From NCBI RefSeq assembly GCF_016650815.1, contig NZ_JAEKEZ010000013.1:1-64000 (forward strand): 64,000 nucleotides of DNA, in the 5' to 3' direction. This DNA comes from Pseudomonas sp. TH31 (GTDB lineage: Bacteria; Pseudomonadota; Gammaproteobacteria; Pseudomonadales; Pseudomonadaceae). Position numbers and translations under genes: made by a program. Below the pieces are notes generated by a model. That model saw only the letters and a list, made by a program, of their open reading frames with translations. It did no database searches and was not told the origin of the DNA. This document shows positions 1 through 8,351 of this stretch, piece after piece (the first letter of the stretch is position 1; each line of letters begins with the position of its first letter).

Positions 1-274
1 CGCATAACTCCTAGGTCGCGCGACTGGATCGCTACCCAGCGGAAGTGAATTAGCTCCAGCACTACTTCTTCAGTTATGCAACGGCTGATCTTCAGCGTGG
101 CTATTGAGGGACGGGCCGACCCCTTGGTCTCATTCGGCGAAGCCGGTTCACCTGCTCCCCAAAAATGTCAACCACTAACATTGGGCTGTCGCGCTAAAAC
201 CTCTCGAGTTGCAAGCCTTAGCACCAAGTGGCATATTCCAATATGGAAAATTTATCTTGATCGGGATTCCGAAC

Positions 275-2086
275 ATGACACCTGGTGAAATCGGCATTGA
301 AGCTGGGAGGATCTTCACTTACAACCTTCCGTCTAACTGGTTGTTTAGATCCCAAGAGGATCAAAACGATCACGGCATAGATGCTGAGATTGAGGTCACC
401 GATAAGAATGGGGTTGCTCAAGGCAGCGAATTCGTTTTTAAAGTGCAAATCAAGGGTGAAGCCAATTGCACCTTGCTCAAAAGCCAGCAGGTAGTGTCTT
501 TCAATCTTCCGACCAATAAGTTGAAATACTATTTATCATTTAATATTCCTGTAATTTTAGTTGTCGTAGATGTGTCGAGTGAAATCATTTACTGGGTCTC
601 GATTACCGATAACGATGATCTGATCTCTAAGGCGAAAACAATAGAGACCAGCTCCACCCAAATCCATATCCCCACACACAATGTAATCAAACGACGTGAC
701 GAACAGCTCGCACAGAATGTGTTGGACGCAGTAATCTCCGCCTGGGATTTTTTAGCCTTAAAAGGTGTCAAGGGTTCAATTCAACGGTTTTCAAGTTTGG
801 ACCCCCAAAGGCTAGAAAGCAGAATTTCAGAGATGGGTAACGCCTTATACAAAGCTCATCATCAACATTTAGAAAATCTGCTCGGGCAACGTGACTTTTC
901 AACAATTTACAAAGTCTCTGCCGACTTACTGATGTCAGCCATCGTGCCTGCGGCGGACCGGTTTGTCGCAGGACTTTTCTACCGCATAGCGTTGAGAGCT
1001 GCGCCGCTGCATCAAGCTATAGTTGAGCAGGTCAATGATGTTGCACAAATCAGCATGATCTTGATTTCTTTAGCTAGAAAAGAAAAATCCGTCAACCTCA
1101 GGCATTACGCTTTTGGCTTGGCACGAGCAGCTAAACTCAAGTACGAAATCGATAGCTTGGCAGCCAATGCCAATGCTGCCAAAGCTCTCAATAGTAGTCC
1201 CGAAGGGTATCTTTTCCGCCTTCAACTACATGAGCAGTATAAAACGGTCTGTACTAGTATAAAAAAAGTGATTGACCTTCTTAGCCAAGTTGCACATAAA
1301 GGCCAGTACCATATTCTTTATGAAACTTACCTAGAGTGCGTTACCTCCCTTATATCTTTCCGTATAATCCAGCAGGAAAAGGGAAGTGAGGAATCAGTTC
1401 AATTCTTTCAAACCTGGATGGTTGCTATATTTCAGTTTTGCCTTTCGTACTCGTTACTGAGCAAAGATTTTGATCGTGCGGAGAGGCTTTACTCACTGGC
1501 CCTCCATTCCAGCCTCCTCAGCGCTGACGAAATATCCGCTCTTCGATCGTTTATTGGCACCATGAGCCCTGATGGACTCGAAATAATCATAAACGTTGAA
1601 AATAATCATGAACCCATCGTGGGCACTAATTTTCTTGATGTTAGCACTGAAGATCAAAAGTCATACTTCAGAAACACGGCGCGAAACATGGGTATGGACC
1701 CCGAAGATCCCGATAATATAATGGGGCAGATTGTAGCCCGAGCATTGATGAATTACGACCCCACAGACATAGTGAAGAATTGCGAAAGTCTATTTGTTCA
1801 CTACAGGCCTGGCGGGATTGTGGCGAATAGTTTGCAAATGCATTCCGCTGGTGGAATGCACTTGTTGGTTTGCCTAAAGCACAAATATGCTCACGGTACA
1901 GGCAATTTGCTCAGCCTTCTGTACGAGCCGGACGTGGATATTCCTGGACACGGATTCAAGAAAACCCACTGTGATAATTGCACTGACTGCAAACCTCGCC
2001 CATCTGATTGGAATTGGTCTCTAGCTTGGCAGGAGAGTGAAATAATTAAGCATGGCGATATATTAAAACTCTATAAAGATTGGTAG
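275..2086 (+). CDS. DUF4365 domain protein, predicted nuclease-like N-terminus
   Basis: The first 150 or so residues match the DUF4365 family in pattern: a conserved opening, GIDAEIEV around residues 34-41, and FKVQIKGE around 56-62. The spacing of D36/E38 and Q58-x-K60 is that of a PD-(D/E)XK nuclease fold, so a DNA-cutting role is an inference. The rest (to residue 603) is mostly helical, without a motif I recognise. The C-terminus has a Cys cluster, CDNCTDC, that could bind a metal. I chose ATG 275, where the family similarity starts; an in-frame ATG at 209 has no support. Base composition is AT-richer than in the core genes, in keeping with acquisition by transfer. It converges on the HEPN-like gene at 2172-2780. 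Family call fairly sure, activity unproven. Confidence 0.7.
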   Translation: MTPGEIGIEAGRIFTYNLPSNWLFRSQEDQNDHGIDAEIEVTDKNGVAQGSEFVFKVQIKGEANCTLLKSQQVVSFNLPTNKLKYYLSFNIPVILVVVDVSSEIIYWVSITDNDDLISKAKTIETSSTQIHIPTHNVIKRRDEQLAQNVLDAVISAWDFLALKGVKGSIQRFSSLDPQRLESRISEMGNALYKAHHQHLENLLGQRDFSTIYKVSADLLMSAIVPAADRFVAGLFYRIALRAAPLHQAIVEQVNDVAQISMILISLARKEKSVNLRHYAFGLARAAKLKYEIDSLAANANAAKALNSSPEGYLFRLQLHEQYKTVCTSIKKVIDLLSQVAHKGQYHILYETYLECVTSLISFRIIQQEKGSEESVQFFQTWMVAIFQFCLSYSLLSKDFDRAERLYSLALHSSLLSADEISALRSFIGTMSPDGLEIIINVENNHEPIVGTNFLDVSTEDQKSYFRNTARNMGMDPEDPDNIMGQIVARALMNYDPTDIVKNCESLFVHYRPGGIVANSLQMHSAGGMHLLVCLKHKYAHGTGNLLSLLYEPDVDIPGHGFKKTHCDNCTDCKPRPSDWNWSLAWQESEIIKHGDILKLYKDW

Positions 2087-2171
2087 CTGGTTGGCGGTAA
2101 CAGGCGAATAAGCGTAGTCTGTTGGTGGAGATATGCACGCGGACCCCACTTCAGCGCTAGTCACTTTAAAG

Positions 2172-2780
2172 CTAAAGGCTCTGGGCTCCTTCGACTGAGC
2201 CTTGCCACTGCGCTAGGATTTCAGCAGTTTTCATTGCGATAATTTCAATAGATATTCCTTTATTGACTACGAAGTTTTCAGATTGCACCGCTATTTGCTT
2301 TAGCAGGCTCCCTGCCTCTTCAGTGATCGCCTCCAGCCGGGAGTGCAATGCCATAAAGGCGGCCTCGTCGGCAAGCGCTATTTGACTACCGCTTCGGGAG
2401 CTATGTACAAGCCAGTTCCTCTCTTTCAGGATCGACTTAAATCTTGCCAGTAAGGCGTCCGGTAACTTATTAGCCCTCCCCAACTGGCTAATACTCGCGC
2501 CAAAGGTATTGCGTTGAGCTTTTTCAACGAGGAGGTTCCCTTTCTCCTCTCCCATCATCGGCTCCGCCAGCTCTACCAGCACGTAATACTGAGCAGTTGA
2601 ATATTCGAGGATCTGTAATTGCCACAAGGCGAAACCCACCGCCTGGGTCAAGGATTCCAACCTTTCAGCCCTCAGGTGGCTGTCGTTTAGCGCAGTCATT
2701 CGCATTTCCATATCAGATAGAGTGAATCGTTTTTGGTCAGCTTCAGCAATGATCGCCGAAATCGGTTCGCTTCTAGACAT
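2172..2780 (-). CDS. Hypothetical protein with HEPN-like R-x4-H motif
   Basis: A 202-residue, largely helical protein that I do not recognise by family. Residues 121-126 read RNWLVH, which fits the R-x(4-6)-H signature (usually R-N/D/H-x3-H) of HEPN ribonuclease-like proteins. HEPN proteins are common toxins or effectors in defence and toxin-antitoxin systems. The motif sits after a long helical stretch, as in HEPN folds. No obvious antitoxin (MNT) gene lies next to it; the nearest gene is the convergent DUF4365 gene. The motif is short and could occur by chance, so the HEPN call is tentative, while the gene itself is a clean, full-length reading frame. Confidence 0.5.
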   Translation of the reverse strand: MSRSEPISAIIAEADQKRFTLSDMEMRMTALNDSHLRAERLESLTQAVGFALWQLQILEYSTAQYYVLVELAEPMMGEEKGNLLVEKAQRNTFGASISQLGRANKLPDALLARFKSILKERNWLVHSSRSGSQIALADEAAFMALHSRLEAITEEAGSLLKQIAVQSENFVVNKGISIEIIAMKTAEILAQWQGSVEGAQSL

Positions 2781-2984
2781 TCGCCAGCGCGAGGTCTTTG
2801 CTAGATCCGAGTGCTTTCTGCGGGCTTGCAGAGTTCATCTTTGGTCAGGGAGTACTAGGGGCTACCCCGTCTAGAACCGCTAGCCTTGCTCCCCTCGTCT
2901 TGCGTCAAAAGCGCAAGCTCGGCAATTTATAGCGCTAATGGCACTGTGCTCCTATAGTGACTGAGTTGAATCGCCCCGGATTCT

Positions 2985-3851
2985 CTAGACACCTTGCAAG
3001 CTCATTGTGTAACGCTTTTCAAACTCTACCGGTGACAGCTGATTGTTGAAACCATGGCGGCGTTTTACGTTGTAGAACATCTCGATGTAATCGAACACAT
3101 CACTACGAGCATCTTCCCGCGTGGTGTAGAATTTTCGCTTGATCCGTTCCCGTTTCAGAAGCTGGAAAAAGCTCTCGGCCACGGCGTTGTCATGACAGTT
3201 GCCTCGGCGACTCATGCTGGCAACCAAATTGTTTGCCTTCAAAAAGCTGCGCCAATCGGAGCTGCTGTACTGGCTGCCTTGGTCGGAATGAACCATCACC
3301 TCTTGCTTCGGTTTACGCCTCCAAACCGCCATCAACAACGCATCAATAGCCAAATCACTGGTCATCTGCGACTTCATTGACCAGCCAACGACCTGACGCG
3401 AAAACAGATCCAGCACCACCGCCAAATACAACCAGCCTTCATACGTACGAATGTAGGTGATGTCGGTGACCCAAACCTTGTTGGGTTCCACGACATCGAA
3501 CTGGCGCTTCAGCAAATTGGGTGAGGCGACCGTTGGCTTACCGCCGTACTTTCCAGGGCGGCGTCGATAACCTGTCTGAGAACGCAGACCTTCAAGACGC
3601 ATCAGCCTCGCCACACGATGACGACCACAATCCTCACCTACTTCGCGCAGATCGTCATGGATTTTGCGATAGCCATAAACGCCGCCGCTCTCCAGCCAGG
3701 AATGCTTGATCAAACCCAGCAGTCGCTGGTCGTCTTTGGCGCGTACAGATTGCGGCTCGGACAGCCAGGCGTAATAACCGCTGGGATGGACTTTAAGCGT
3801 CAGACAAAGCCGTCGAATCGAATAGTCGCCCGCGCCGTACTTCAGCCGCAC
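2985..3851 (-). CDS. IS3-family transposase OrfB (DDE integrase core)
   Basis: Catalytic subunit of the insertion sequence, 288 residues. An HTH_21-type N-terminal region (ending near GYRKIHDDLR) is followed by an rve integrase core. The DDE triad is visible: D in VTDITYIRTYEGWLYLAV, D in MVHSDQGSQYS, and E in NAVAESFFQLLK, with the usual K/R seven residues after the last acid. The frame opens with GTG at 3851, overlapping the end of orfA. In this family the active protein is normally the OrfAB fusion made by -1 frameshifting, and the OrfB frame is reached from the slippery site at 3875-3881. Confidence 0.93.
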   Translation of the reverse strand: MRLKYGAGDYSIRRLCLTLKVHPSGYYAWLSEPQSVRAKDDQRLLGLIKHSWLESGGVYGYRKIHDDLREVGEDCGRHRVARLMRLEGLRSQTGYRRRPGKYGGKPTVASPNLLKRQFDVVEPNKVWVTDITYIRTYEGWLYLAVVLDLFSRQVVGWSMKSQMTSDLAIDALLMAVWRRKPKQEVMVHSDQGSQYSSSDWRSFLKANNLVASMSRRGNCHDNAVAESFFQLLKRERIKRKFYTTREDARSDVFDYIEMFYNVKRRHGFNNQLSPVEFEKRYTMSLQGV

Positions 3852-4120
3852 TCCTTGGCAAAGTACGCGGCGGCCTTTTTTAATATGTCTCGCTCTTCAG
3901 TGACGCATTTGAGTTCCGCTCGCAGACGACGCAGTTCAGCGTGCTGATCATCGTCCTGCTGTCGTTCTTCTTGAGGTTTGCTGTAGCGCTTTATCCAGGC
4001 ATATAAGCTATGCGTCGACACGCCAAGACGGGCCGCCACTTCAGCGACGGGGAGCTTCTTTTCGGTCACTTGATTGACCGCTTGGATTTTGAATTCTTCG
4101 GGGTAACGCGGGTTGCTCAT
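3842..4120 (-). CDS. IS3-family transposase OrfA (HTH, leucine-zipper type)
   Basis: 92-residue DNA-binding subunit of the insertion sequence (Tnp_1/IS3-IS911 OrfA type). It begins MSNPRYPEEFKIQAV and has the helix-turn-helix VAEVAARLGVSTHSLYAWIK at about residues 25-45. A heptad-rich segment (LRRLRAELKCVTEERDIL) follows that would form the zipper for multimer formation. Its 3' end carries the A6G slippery sequence and runs ten bases into the orfB frame. It binds the inverted repeats and, as OrfAB, directs transposition. Confidence 0.93.
   Translation of the reverse strand: MSNPRYPEEFKIQAVNQVTEKKLPVAEVAARLGVSTHSLYAWIKRYSKPQEERQQDDDQHAELRRLRAELKCVTEERDILKKAAAYFAKECG
3875..3881 (-). promoter_or_regulatory. 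Programmed -1 frameshift site (A AAA AAG) of IS3 element
   Basis: Read on the minus strand, the OrfA frame is TTA AAA AAG, a canonical A6G slippery heptamer. A -1 slip here leads into the frame of OrfB without a stop (through VLCQGVRLKYG), so an OrfAB fusion can be made. This matches the known expression mode of IS3 elements. Confidence 0.75.
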
Positions 4121-4160
4121 GGCACCTCCTAATTGGCCTCAGTTTAAGGCAAAGAGGTGT

Positions 4161-4532
4161 CTACGAAACCCGGGGCGATTCATCCACTCCGCTCGCCATG
4201 GATAAGCAACAGTCAATTGCATCCACCGCTCGCATCAAATCCATCCTCAATGATGGAAGCGTCGTGCGCATTACAACGGTGTTGCGCTCGGCCATCTCGA
4301 GGAAGCTTGCCAAGACGGCGTCGGAGTGTTGAATAAGACGAGCTAAATGTTCTCCACGAGGGCCACAGGTCCCTTTTAGCCAGTTCTTGGCAGTCCGTTC
4401 GTTTGCATTTGTCCATCTCATCAACGTCTTCACGGCTTGGTGCGTCGAGCCCAATTCACCTCGTAACGCCACCGCCAACCCCGATGCGTACTCCAGTCTG
4501 TTCGGAAAAGTATTGCCCTTTTTAGGAAACAT
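4161..4532 (-). CDS. Helix-turn-helix protein, 3' end replaced by the IS
   Basis: Hypothetical protein of a type often seen beside recombinases. Residues about 30-70 (HQAVKTLMRWTNANERTAKN, then WLKG and HLARLIQHSD) look like a helix-turn-helix with a conserved NWLKG turn. The last seven residues (DESPRVS) are encoded inside the right inverted repeat of the IS3 element, so the native C-terminus has been lost. The gene is divergent from the serine recombinase at 4650, with 117 bp between the start codons. That placement suggests control of the recombinase operon, an inference. Whether the truncated protein works is unknown. Confidence 0.6.
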   Translation of the reverse strand: MFPKKGNTFPNRLEYASGLAVALRGELGSTHQAVKTLMRWTNANERTAKNWLKGTCGPRGEHLARLIQHSDAVLASFLEMAERNTVVMRTTLPSLRMDLMRAVDAIDCCLSMASGVDESPRVS

Positions 4533-4649
4533 TTTTCCCCCTTTGATCCACTATGGTTGGTAGGACACACCGCTCGCTTGAGTAGCCAGCAGAATGGGTA
4601 CGCCCCAATGGCGCACATCCAGTGTGGATGCACGCAGGGGCTATTGCGT

Positions 4650-6215
4650 ATGCGCAGTCGTAGAAGTGCTCAATCAGCAGACACTCGCCAAGACCCATGT
4701 TTGGCAGCTGCCTACGTCCGGATGTCGACAGAGCATCAGCAGTACTCGACTGAAAATCAGCTCGACACAATCAAGCTCTACGCGGCGGCGCACGCCCTCG
4801 AAATCGTCAAAATTTATACGGACGCCGGTAAAAGTGGTCTTCGCCTGGAAGGGCGTGATGCTTTGATCCAACTGTTCACCGACGTTGAGGGCGGCCAAGT
4901 CCGTTTTTCCACGATTCTCGTCTACGACGTCAGCCGCTGGGGACGATTTCAAGATCCCGATTTGGCCGCCAGCTTCGAGGTCCGGTGCCGGCAGGCAGGT
5001 GTTTCGGTTCAATATTGCGCAGAGCAATTTGCGAATGATGGCTCTCCACTTTCGAACGTCGTCAAGAATCTGAAACGAATGATGGCAGGTGAATACAGCC
5101 GCGAATTATCAGTGAAAGTCTTTGCAGGGCAGGCACGTCTGATCCAAATGGGCTTCAGACAAGGAGGGATGGCAGGCTACGGGCTTAGACGGCAACTCGT
5201 AGATGCATCTGGCGCTCCAAAAGCTGAACTGGTCTTAGGTCAACACAAGAGTATCCAGACCGACCGTATCAAGCTGATCCCTGGGCCATCAGAGGAGGTC
5301 GCGACGGTCCAATGGATCTATGAGCAATTTGTTGAGGCGGGCTACACCGAAAACGAGATTGCCGAAAAGTTAAATAATCGCGGGCTCCAAAGCGACTTGG
5401 CCAGGCCATGGACCAAGGGTGCAGTCCACCAGGTGCTGACCAATGAAAAATACATAGGAAATAATGTCTGGAACCGCTCATCTTTCAAGCTCAAAGATGA
5501 ACACGTGCGTAACCCTCCGGACCAATGGATTCGGGCAGACGGTGCATTTCCGGTCTTAGTCGACCCGGTACTGTTCGCGGCAGCCAGGGAGATCATCCAA
5601 TCACGCAGCTATCGCATGCCCGATGCCGAGATGCTGGAGAGACTCAAAAAGCTCTATGAGAAAGCGGGCTATCTGTCTGGCCTGATCATCAATGAGTCTG
5701 ACGATTGCCCCTCCAGCACTGCTTATCAATATCGATTTGGCAGCCTTCTGCGTACATACTCGCTCATTGGTTACACCCCTTGTAGAGACTACGACTACGT
5801 TGCCGCCAACCATCAACTTCGACTGATGCATCCCCTGATGCTGGCTCGAACGGTGGAGCACATACAGCAAGTCGGAGGACGAGTAGCCATCGACCCCATA
5901 AGCGACCTACTCCAAGTCAACGAAGAACTGCTGATTTCTCTTGTACTGTGCCGCTGTCAGCGCAGTGGCTCGGGAGCACGTCGTTGGAAAATTCGCTTCG
6001 ATCTTGGTCTCTCTCCGGATATCTCCGTTGCCGTCCGTATGGAACCGGGGGAAGAGTTCGCCCGCGATTACTACATCCTGCCGACAATCGATATTCAACA
6101 GCCCAACATCCGTCTGAGTGAGTCCAACGCCTCCAACCTGGAAATCTATCGCTACGACAGCCTCGAAGCACTTGCGCAGTTGTCGCGTCGCACTGTCGTG
6201 GGGAGAACCGCATGA
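4650..6215 (+). CDS. Large serine recombinase
   Basis: 521-residue site-specific recombinase. The N-terminal resolvase domain (about 18-165) shows AAYVRMSTEHQ with the probable nucleophile Ser26, GRDALIQL, and VYDVSRWGRF with the conserved Arg. A Recombinase domain (about 170-330) follows, with GGMAGYGLRR, the helix TENEIAEKLNNRG and the loop NEKYIGNNVWNR. The C-terminal 190 residues are poorly recognisable and lack an obvious zinc ribbon. I chose ATG 4650 (AGGGG upstream) over the in-frame ATG at 4557, because the domain begins shortly after it. The stop overlaps the start of the first ParB-like gene (ATGA), so the three genes form one operon. Such enzymes integrate or excise elements; the target is not visible. 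Confidence 0.88.
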   Translation: MRSRRSAQSADTRQDPCLAAAYVRMSTEHQQYSTENQLDTIKLYAAAHALEIVKIYTDAGKSGLRLEGRDALIQLFTDVEGGQVRFSTILVYDVSRWGRFQDPDLAASFEVRCRQAGVSVQYCAEQFANDGSPLSNVVKNLKRMMAGEYSRELSVKVFAGQARLIQMGFRQGGMAGYGLRRQLVDASGAPKAELVLGQHKSIQTDRIKLIPGPSEEVATVQWIYEQFVEAGYTENEIAEKLNNRGLQSDLARPWTKGAVHQVLTNEKYIGNNVWNRSSFKLKDEHVRNPPDQWIRADGAFPVLVDPVLFAAAREIIQSRSYRMPDAEMLERLKKLYEKAGYLSGLIINESDDCPSSTAYQYRFGSLLRTYSLIGYTPCRDYDYVAANHQLRLMHPLMLARTVEHIQQVGGRVAIDPISDLLQVNEELLISLVLCRCQRSGSGARRWKIRFDLGLSPDISVAVRMEPGEEFARDYYILPTIDIQQPNIRLSESNASNLEIYRYDSLEALAQLSRRTVVGRTA

Positions 6216-7126
6216 ACATGCCACAACACCCTCGAAGCCCGCATCATGTCGGGGAAGCGACAACCATCCAAATGATCAGCCTGGATCGTATTCGCGTCCT
6301 CAATCCTCGTGCGCGCAATAAACAGGTGTTTGCCAAGCTGGTCGAAAACATTTCGAGCTTGGGCCTAAAGCGCCCGATTACGGTCACCCCCAGCAGTGAC
6401 CGAGACCCTACAGGTTTATTCGAATTGGTCTGCGGACAAGGTCGATACGAAGCCTTTTGTGCGCTCGGCGAGCGAGAAATTCCCTGTGTCGTCATCAGTG
6501 CCAGTGAGGTCGACCGGTTTCTCATCAGCCTGGTAGAAAACCTGGCCCGCCGTAAACACACGAACAAGGACTTGCTGTATTCCATCCAAATCCTGTCTGA
6601 GCGCGGCTACACCACCAAACAGATCAGCATCAAAACCAGTTTGGATCCCTCCTACATCAACTCCATCCTCGTGCTGTTGCGTCAAGGAGAGGAACGACTC
6701 ATCGCCGCTGTGGAGAAAGGCTGGTTACCGATCAGCGTCGCGACCGAATTCGCCAGATCCAGTGATATCGAAGTGCAAGTGGCCATGGTCAAAGCCTACG
6801 AGACCGGTGTATTGAAAGGCGACCAGCTGATTCAGGTCAGACGTTTGATCGACAGACGCCGGGCCTTGGGAAAAAACTATGGTCAACGGCAATTAACCGC
6901 CGACCAGCCGACGACGCCGCAAAAGCTCCTGAGTACCTACCAAACCGAGGTCAGGCGCCAGCGAGTCATGATTAAAAAATCCGACATCAATGAGCAACGC
7001 CTACTGATCATGGTCACCGCCATGCGGCGACTGCTGGCCGACGACTACTTCTGTACGCTGCTGCGCAGCGAAAAAATTCCGGACATGCCTAAGTCGTTGG
7101 CTGACCGTATTCAAGGTGAGGGGTGA
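6212..7126 (+). CDS. ParB/RepB-like partition protein, first of a pair
   Basis: 304 residues. The N-terminal ParB domain (about 20-130) has the nucleotide-binding motifs of the family: CGQGRYEAFCALGEREIPC (GxxRxxA box) and LVENLARRKH (ENxxR box). A helix-turn-helix follows (SERGYTTKQISIKTSLDPSY, about 130-150), then a C-terminal part of the RepB (plasmid partition) type. ParB proteins bind DNA and use CTP to slide; here there is no ParA ATPase beside it. The start ATG overlaps the recombinase stop and the stop overlaps the next gene's start region. Translational coupling suggests the two ParB-like proteins act with the recombinase, perhaps to control site choice or synapsis. Confidence 0.82.
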   Translation: MNMPQHPRSPHHVGEATTIQMISLDRIRVLNPRARNKQVFAKLVENISSLGLKRPITVTPSSDRDPTGLFELVCGQGRYEAFCALGEREIPCVVISASEVDRFLISLVENLARRKHTNKDLLYSIQILSERGYTTKQISIKTSLDPSYINSILVLLRQGEERLIAAVEKGWLPISVATEFARSSDIEVQVAMVKAYETGVLKGDQLIQVRRLIDRRRALGKNYGQRQLTADQPTTPQKLLSTYQTEVRRQRVMIKKSDINEQRLLIMVTAMRRLLADDYFCTLLRSEKIPDMPKSLADRIQGEG

Positions 7127-7128
7127 TT

Positions 7129-8034
7129 ATGAGCCAGGTGAAACAAGGCTTTGAGCGGCAGATCATCCCGGTCCCTCTCGACCGAATTCTGCCGACCCGA
7201 TCTCTGAATAAGGATATCGAGCAGAGCAAAAAATACTTAACCATCCTGACGTCCATTCGGGAGTTGGGGGTCATTGAGCCGCTCGCGGTGCATCGACAAC
7301 AGACCAACGTGGAGGGTACTTCAGCTTACGTATTGCTTGACGGCCATCTTCGCTTGTACGCGTTAAAAGCACTGGGCGCCAGTGAGGCACTGTGCCTGCT
7401 GTCGACCGATGACGAAGGCTTCACCTACAACCGGCAGATCAACCGCCTAACGCCTGTGCAAGAACACAAGATGATTCTCACCGCCATTCATAAGGGTATT
7501 TCCCCAGCCCTTATTGCCAAGGTACTGGGCATTAACGTGGAGCGCATCCATGAGCGCCAGCACTTGCTCGATGGCATCGCCCCCGAAGTGGCGGAAATGC
7601 TCAAAGTAAAATTGGTCAGCCAGGATGTGTTTCGGACGCTAAGAAAAATGAAACCCATGCGCCAAATTGAAGCGGTAGAACTGATGGTGTCCGCTAACTG
7701 CTTCACCCAGACCTATGCCGCTATGGTACTCGCGGCTACACGCCCGGACATGTTGATTGAGAAAAAATCCAAACTCGCCGCCGAGATCAGCGTCGAAGAA
7801 ATCGCAAGGATGGAACGCGAGATGGAAAAGCTGTACCACGATTATAAAGTCGTGGAGGAGACGCTGGGAGAAACGATGCTGATCCTGGTAGTCGCGAAGG
7901 GCTATCTCGCCCGACTACTGCGCAATGAAACCATATCGGGCTACTTAAACCGCTGCCATGGCGAACTCCTCGAGGAGCTGAGCGCGATCATGGACGCGGT
8001 CAGCTCCGACGCCAGAAAGCCTGAACGGGAGTGA
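7129..8034 (+). CDS. ParB/RepB-like partition protein, second of a pair
   Basis: 301 residues, a diverged ParB-type protein with a RepB C-terminal region. The Arg box is kept as LLDGHLRLYALKALG (about 70-85). The second box is altered: INRLTPVQEHKMI stands where the first protein has ENLARR. The helix-turn-helix is GISPALIAKVLGINVERIHE. The C-terminal third is a long charged helix (SVEEIARMEREMEKLYHDYK). The start is ATG 7129 behind AGGTGAGGGG; GTG 7123 is also in frame. The altered motif suggests that this copy may not hydrolyse CTP and may pair with the first as a heteromer; this is inference. Confidence 0.78.
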   Translation: MSQVKQGFERQIIPVPLDRILPTRSLNKDIEQSKKYLTILTSIRELGVIEPLAVHRQQTNVEGTSAYVLLDGHLRLYALKALGASEALCLLSTDDEGFTYNRQINRLTPVQEHKMILTAIHKGISPALIAKVLGINVERIHERQHLLDGIAPEVAEMLKVKLVSQDVFRTLRKMKPMRQIEAVELMVSANCFTQTYAAMVLAATRPDMLIEKKSKLAAEISVEEIARMEREMEKLYHDYKVVEETLGETMLILVVAKGYLARLLRNETISGYLNRCHGELLEELSAIMDAVSSDARKPERE

Positions 8035-8044
8035 TCATTTCACG

Positions 8045-8067
8045 GGGGATCGTTTTCAGTGATCCCC
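8045..8067 (+). terminator. Hairpin after the recombinase operon
   Basis: A perfect 7-bp stem, GGGGATC / GATCCCC, with a 9-base loop lies 11 bases after the stop of the second ParB-like gene. There is no T-run after it, so it may be a weak or factor-dependent terminator or only an mRNA 3' stabiliser. Confidence 0.35.
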
Positions 8068-8279
8068 AAGTGGTTTCGGTTGAAACCGTCGAGATGGGCC
8101 AAATTGAGCAGCAATCTCCTGGGCGCAGGTTGCTAGCGCGTCGTCCACTTGGGACTTTTGCTGCGTTGTTGACGCCAATGCTGTATTGACCCACGTGCTG
8201 ACGCAAGACTAATCCACCTTCAAATCGGCACAAATCCACCAAAGATAGTGGTTCGCGAGGAGTCAGATCGGGTCAGTGA

Positions 8280-8351
8280 TATCTCGACAACTGGATCAAT
8301 TCGGCGAGTGAAATTGACGAGTTGCTGCCGCATAAGTGGCAACCGGTTTAG
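8280..8351 (+). pseudogene. Relic of IS66-type transposase C-terminus
   Basis: The plus strand reads YLDNWINSASEIDELLPHKW then QPV and a stop. This resembles the conserved C-terminal end of IS66 TnpC transposases (A-S-E-I-x-E-L-L-P-H-R/K-W). The codon just upstream is a stop and no further similarity is seen, so it is only a short remnant. A second IS66-like remnant lies on the other strand at 14886-15023. Confidence 0.4.

Larger units (their letters stand above)
2967..4182 (-). mobile_element. IS3-family insertion sequence, 1216 bp, complete
   Basis: The ends are 28-bp imperfect inverted repeats at 2967-2994 and 4155-4182. They start TGAATCGCCCCGG on the left and end CCGGGGCGATTCA on the right, giving the 5'-TG...CA-3' termini usual for IS3 elements. 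Between them lie orfA and orfB on the minus strand with an A6G slippery site. The three bases flanking each end (AGT left, TCC right) do not form a direct repeat. The copy may therefore have lost its partner flank by deletion or recombination. It also cuts into the gene at 4161-4532. Confidence 0.9.

Noticed and set aside
76..288. 70-codon frame at the window start
   Set aside because: No domain, no ribosome site, and it overlaps the start of the better-supported DUF4365 gene.
2964..4185. Target-site duplication of the IS3 element
   Set aside because: Three- and four-base flanks (AGT / TCC) do not match.
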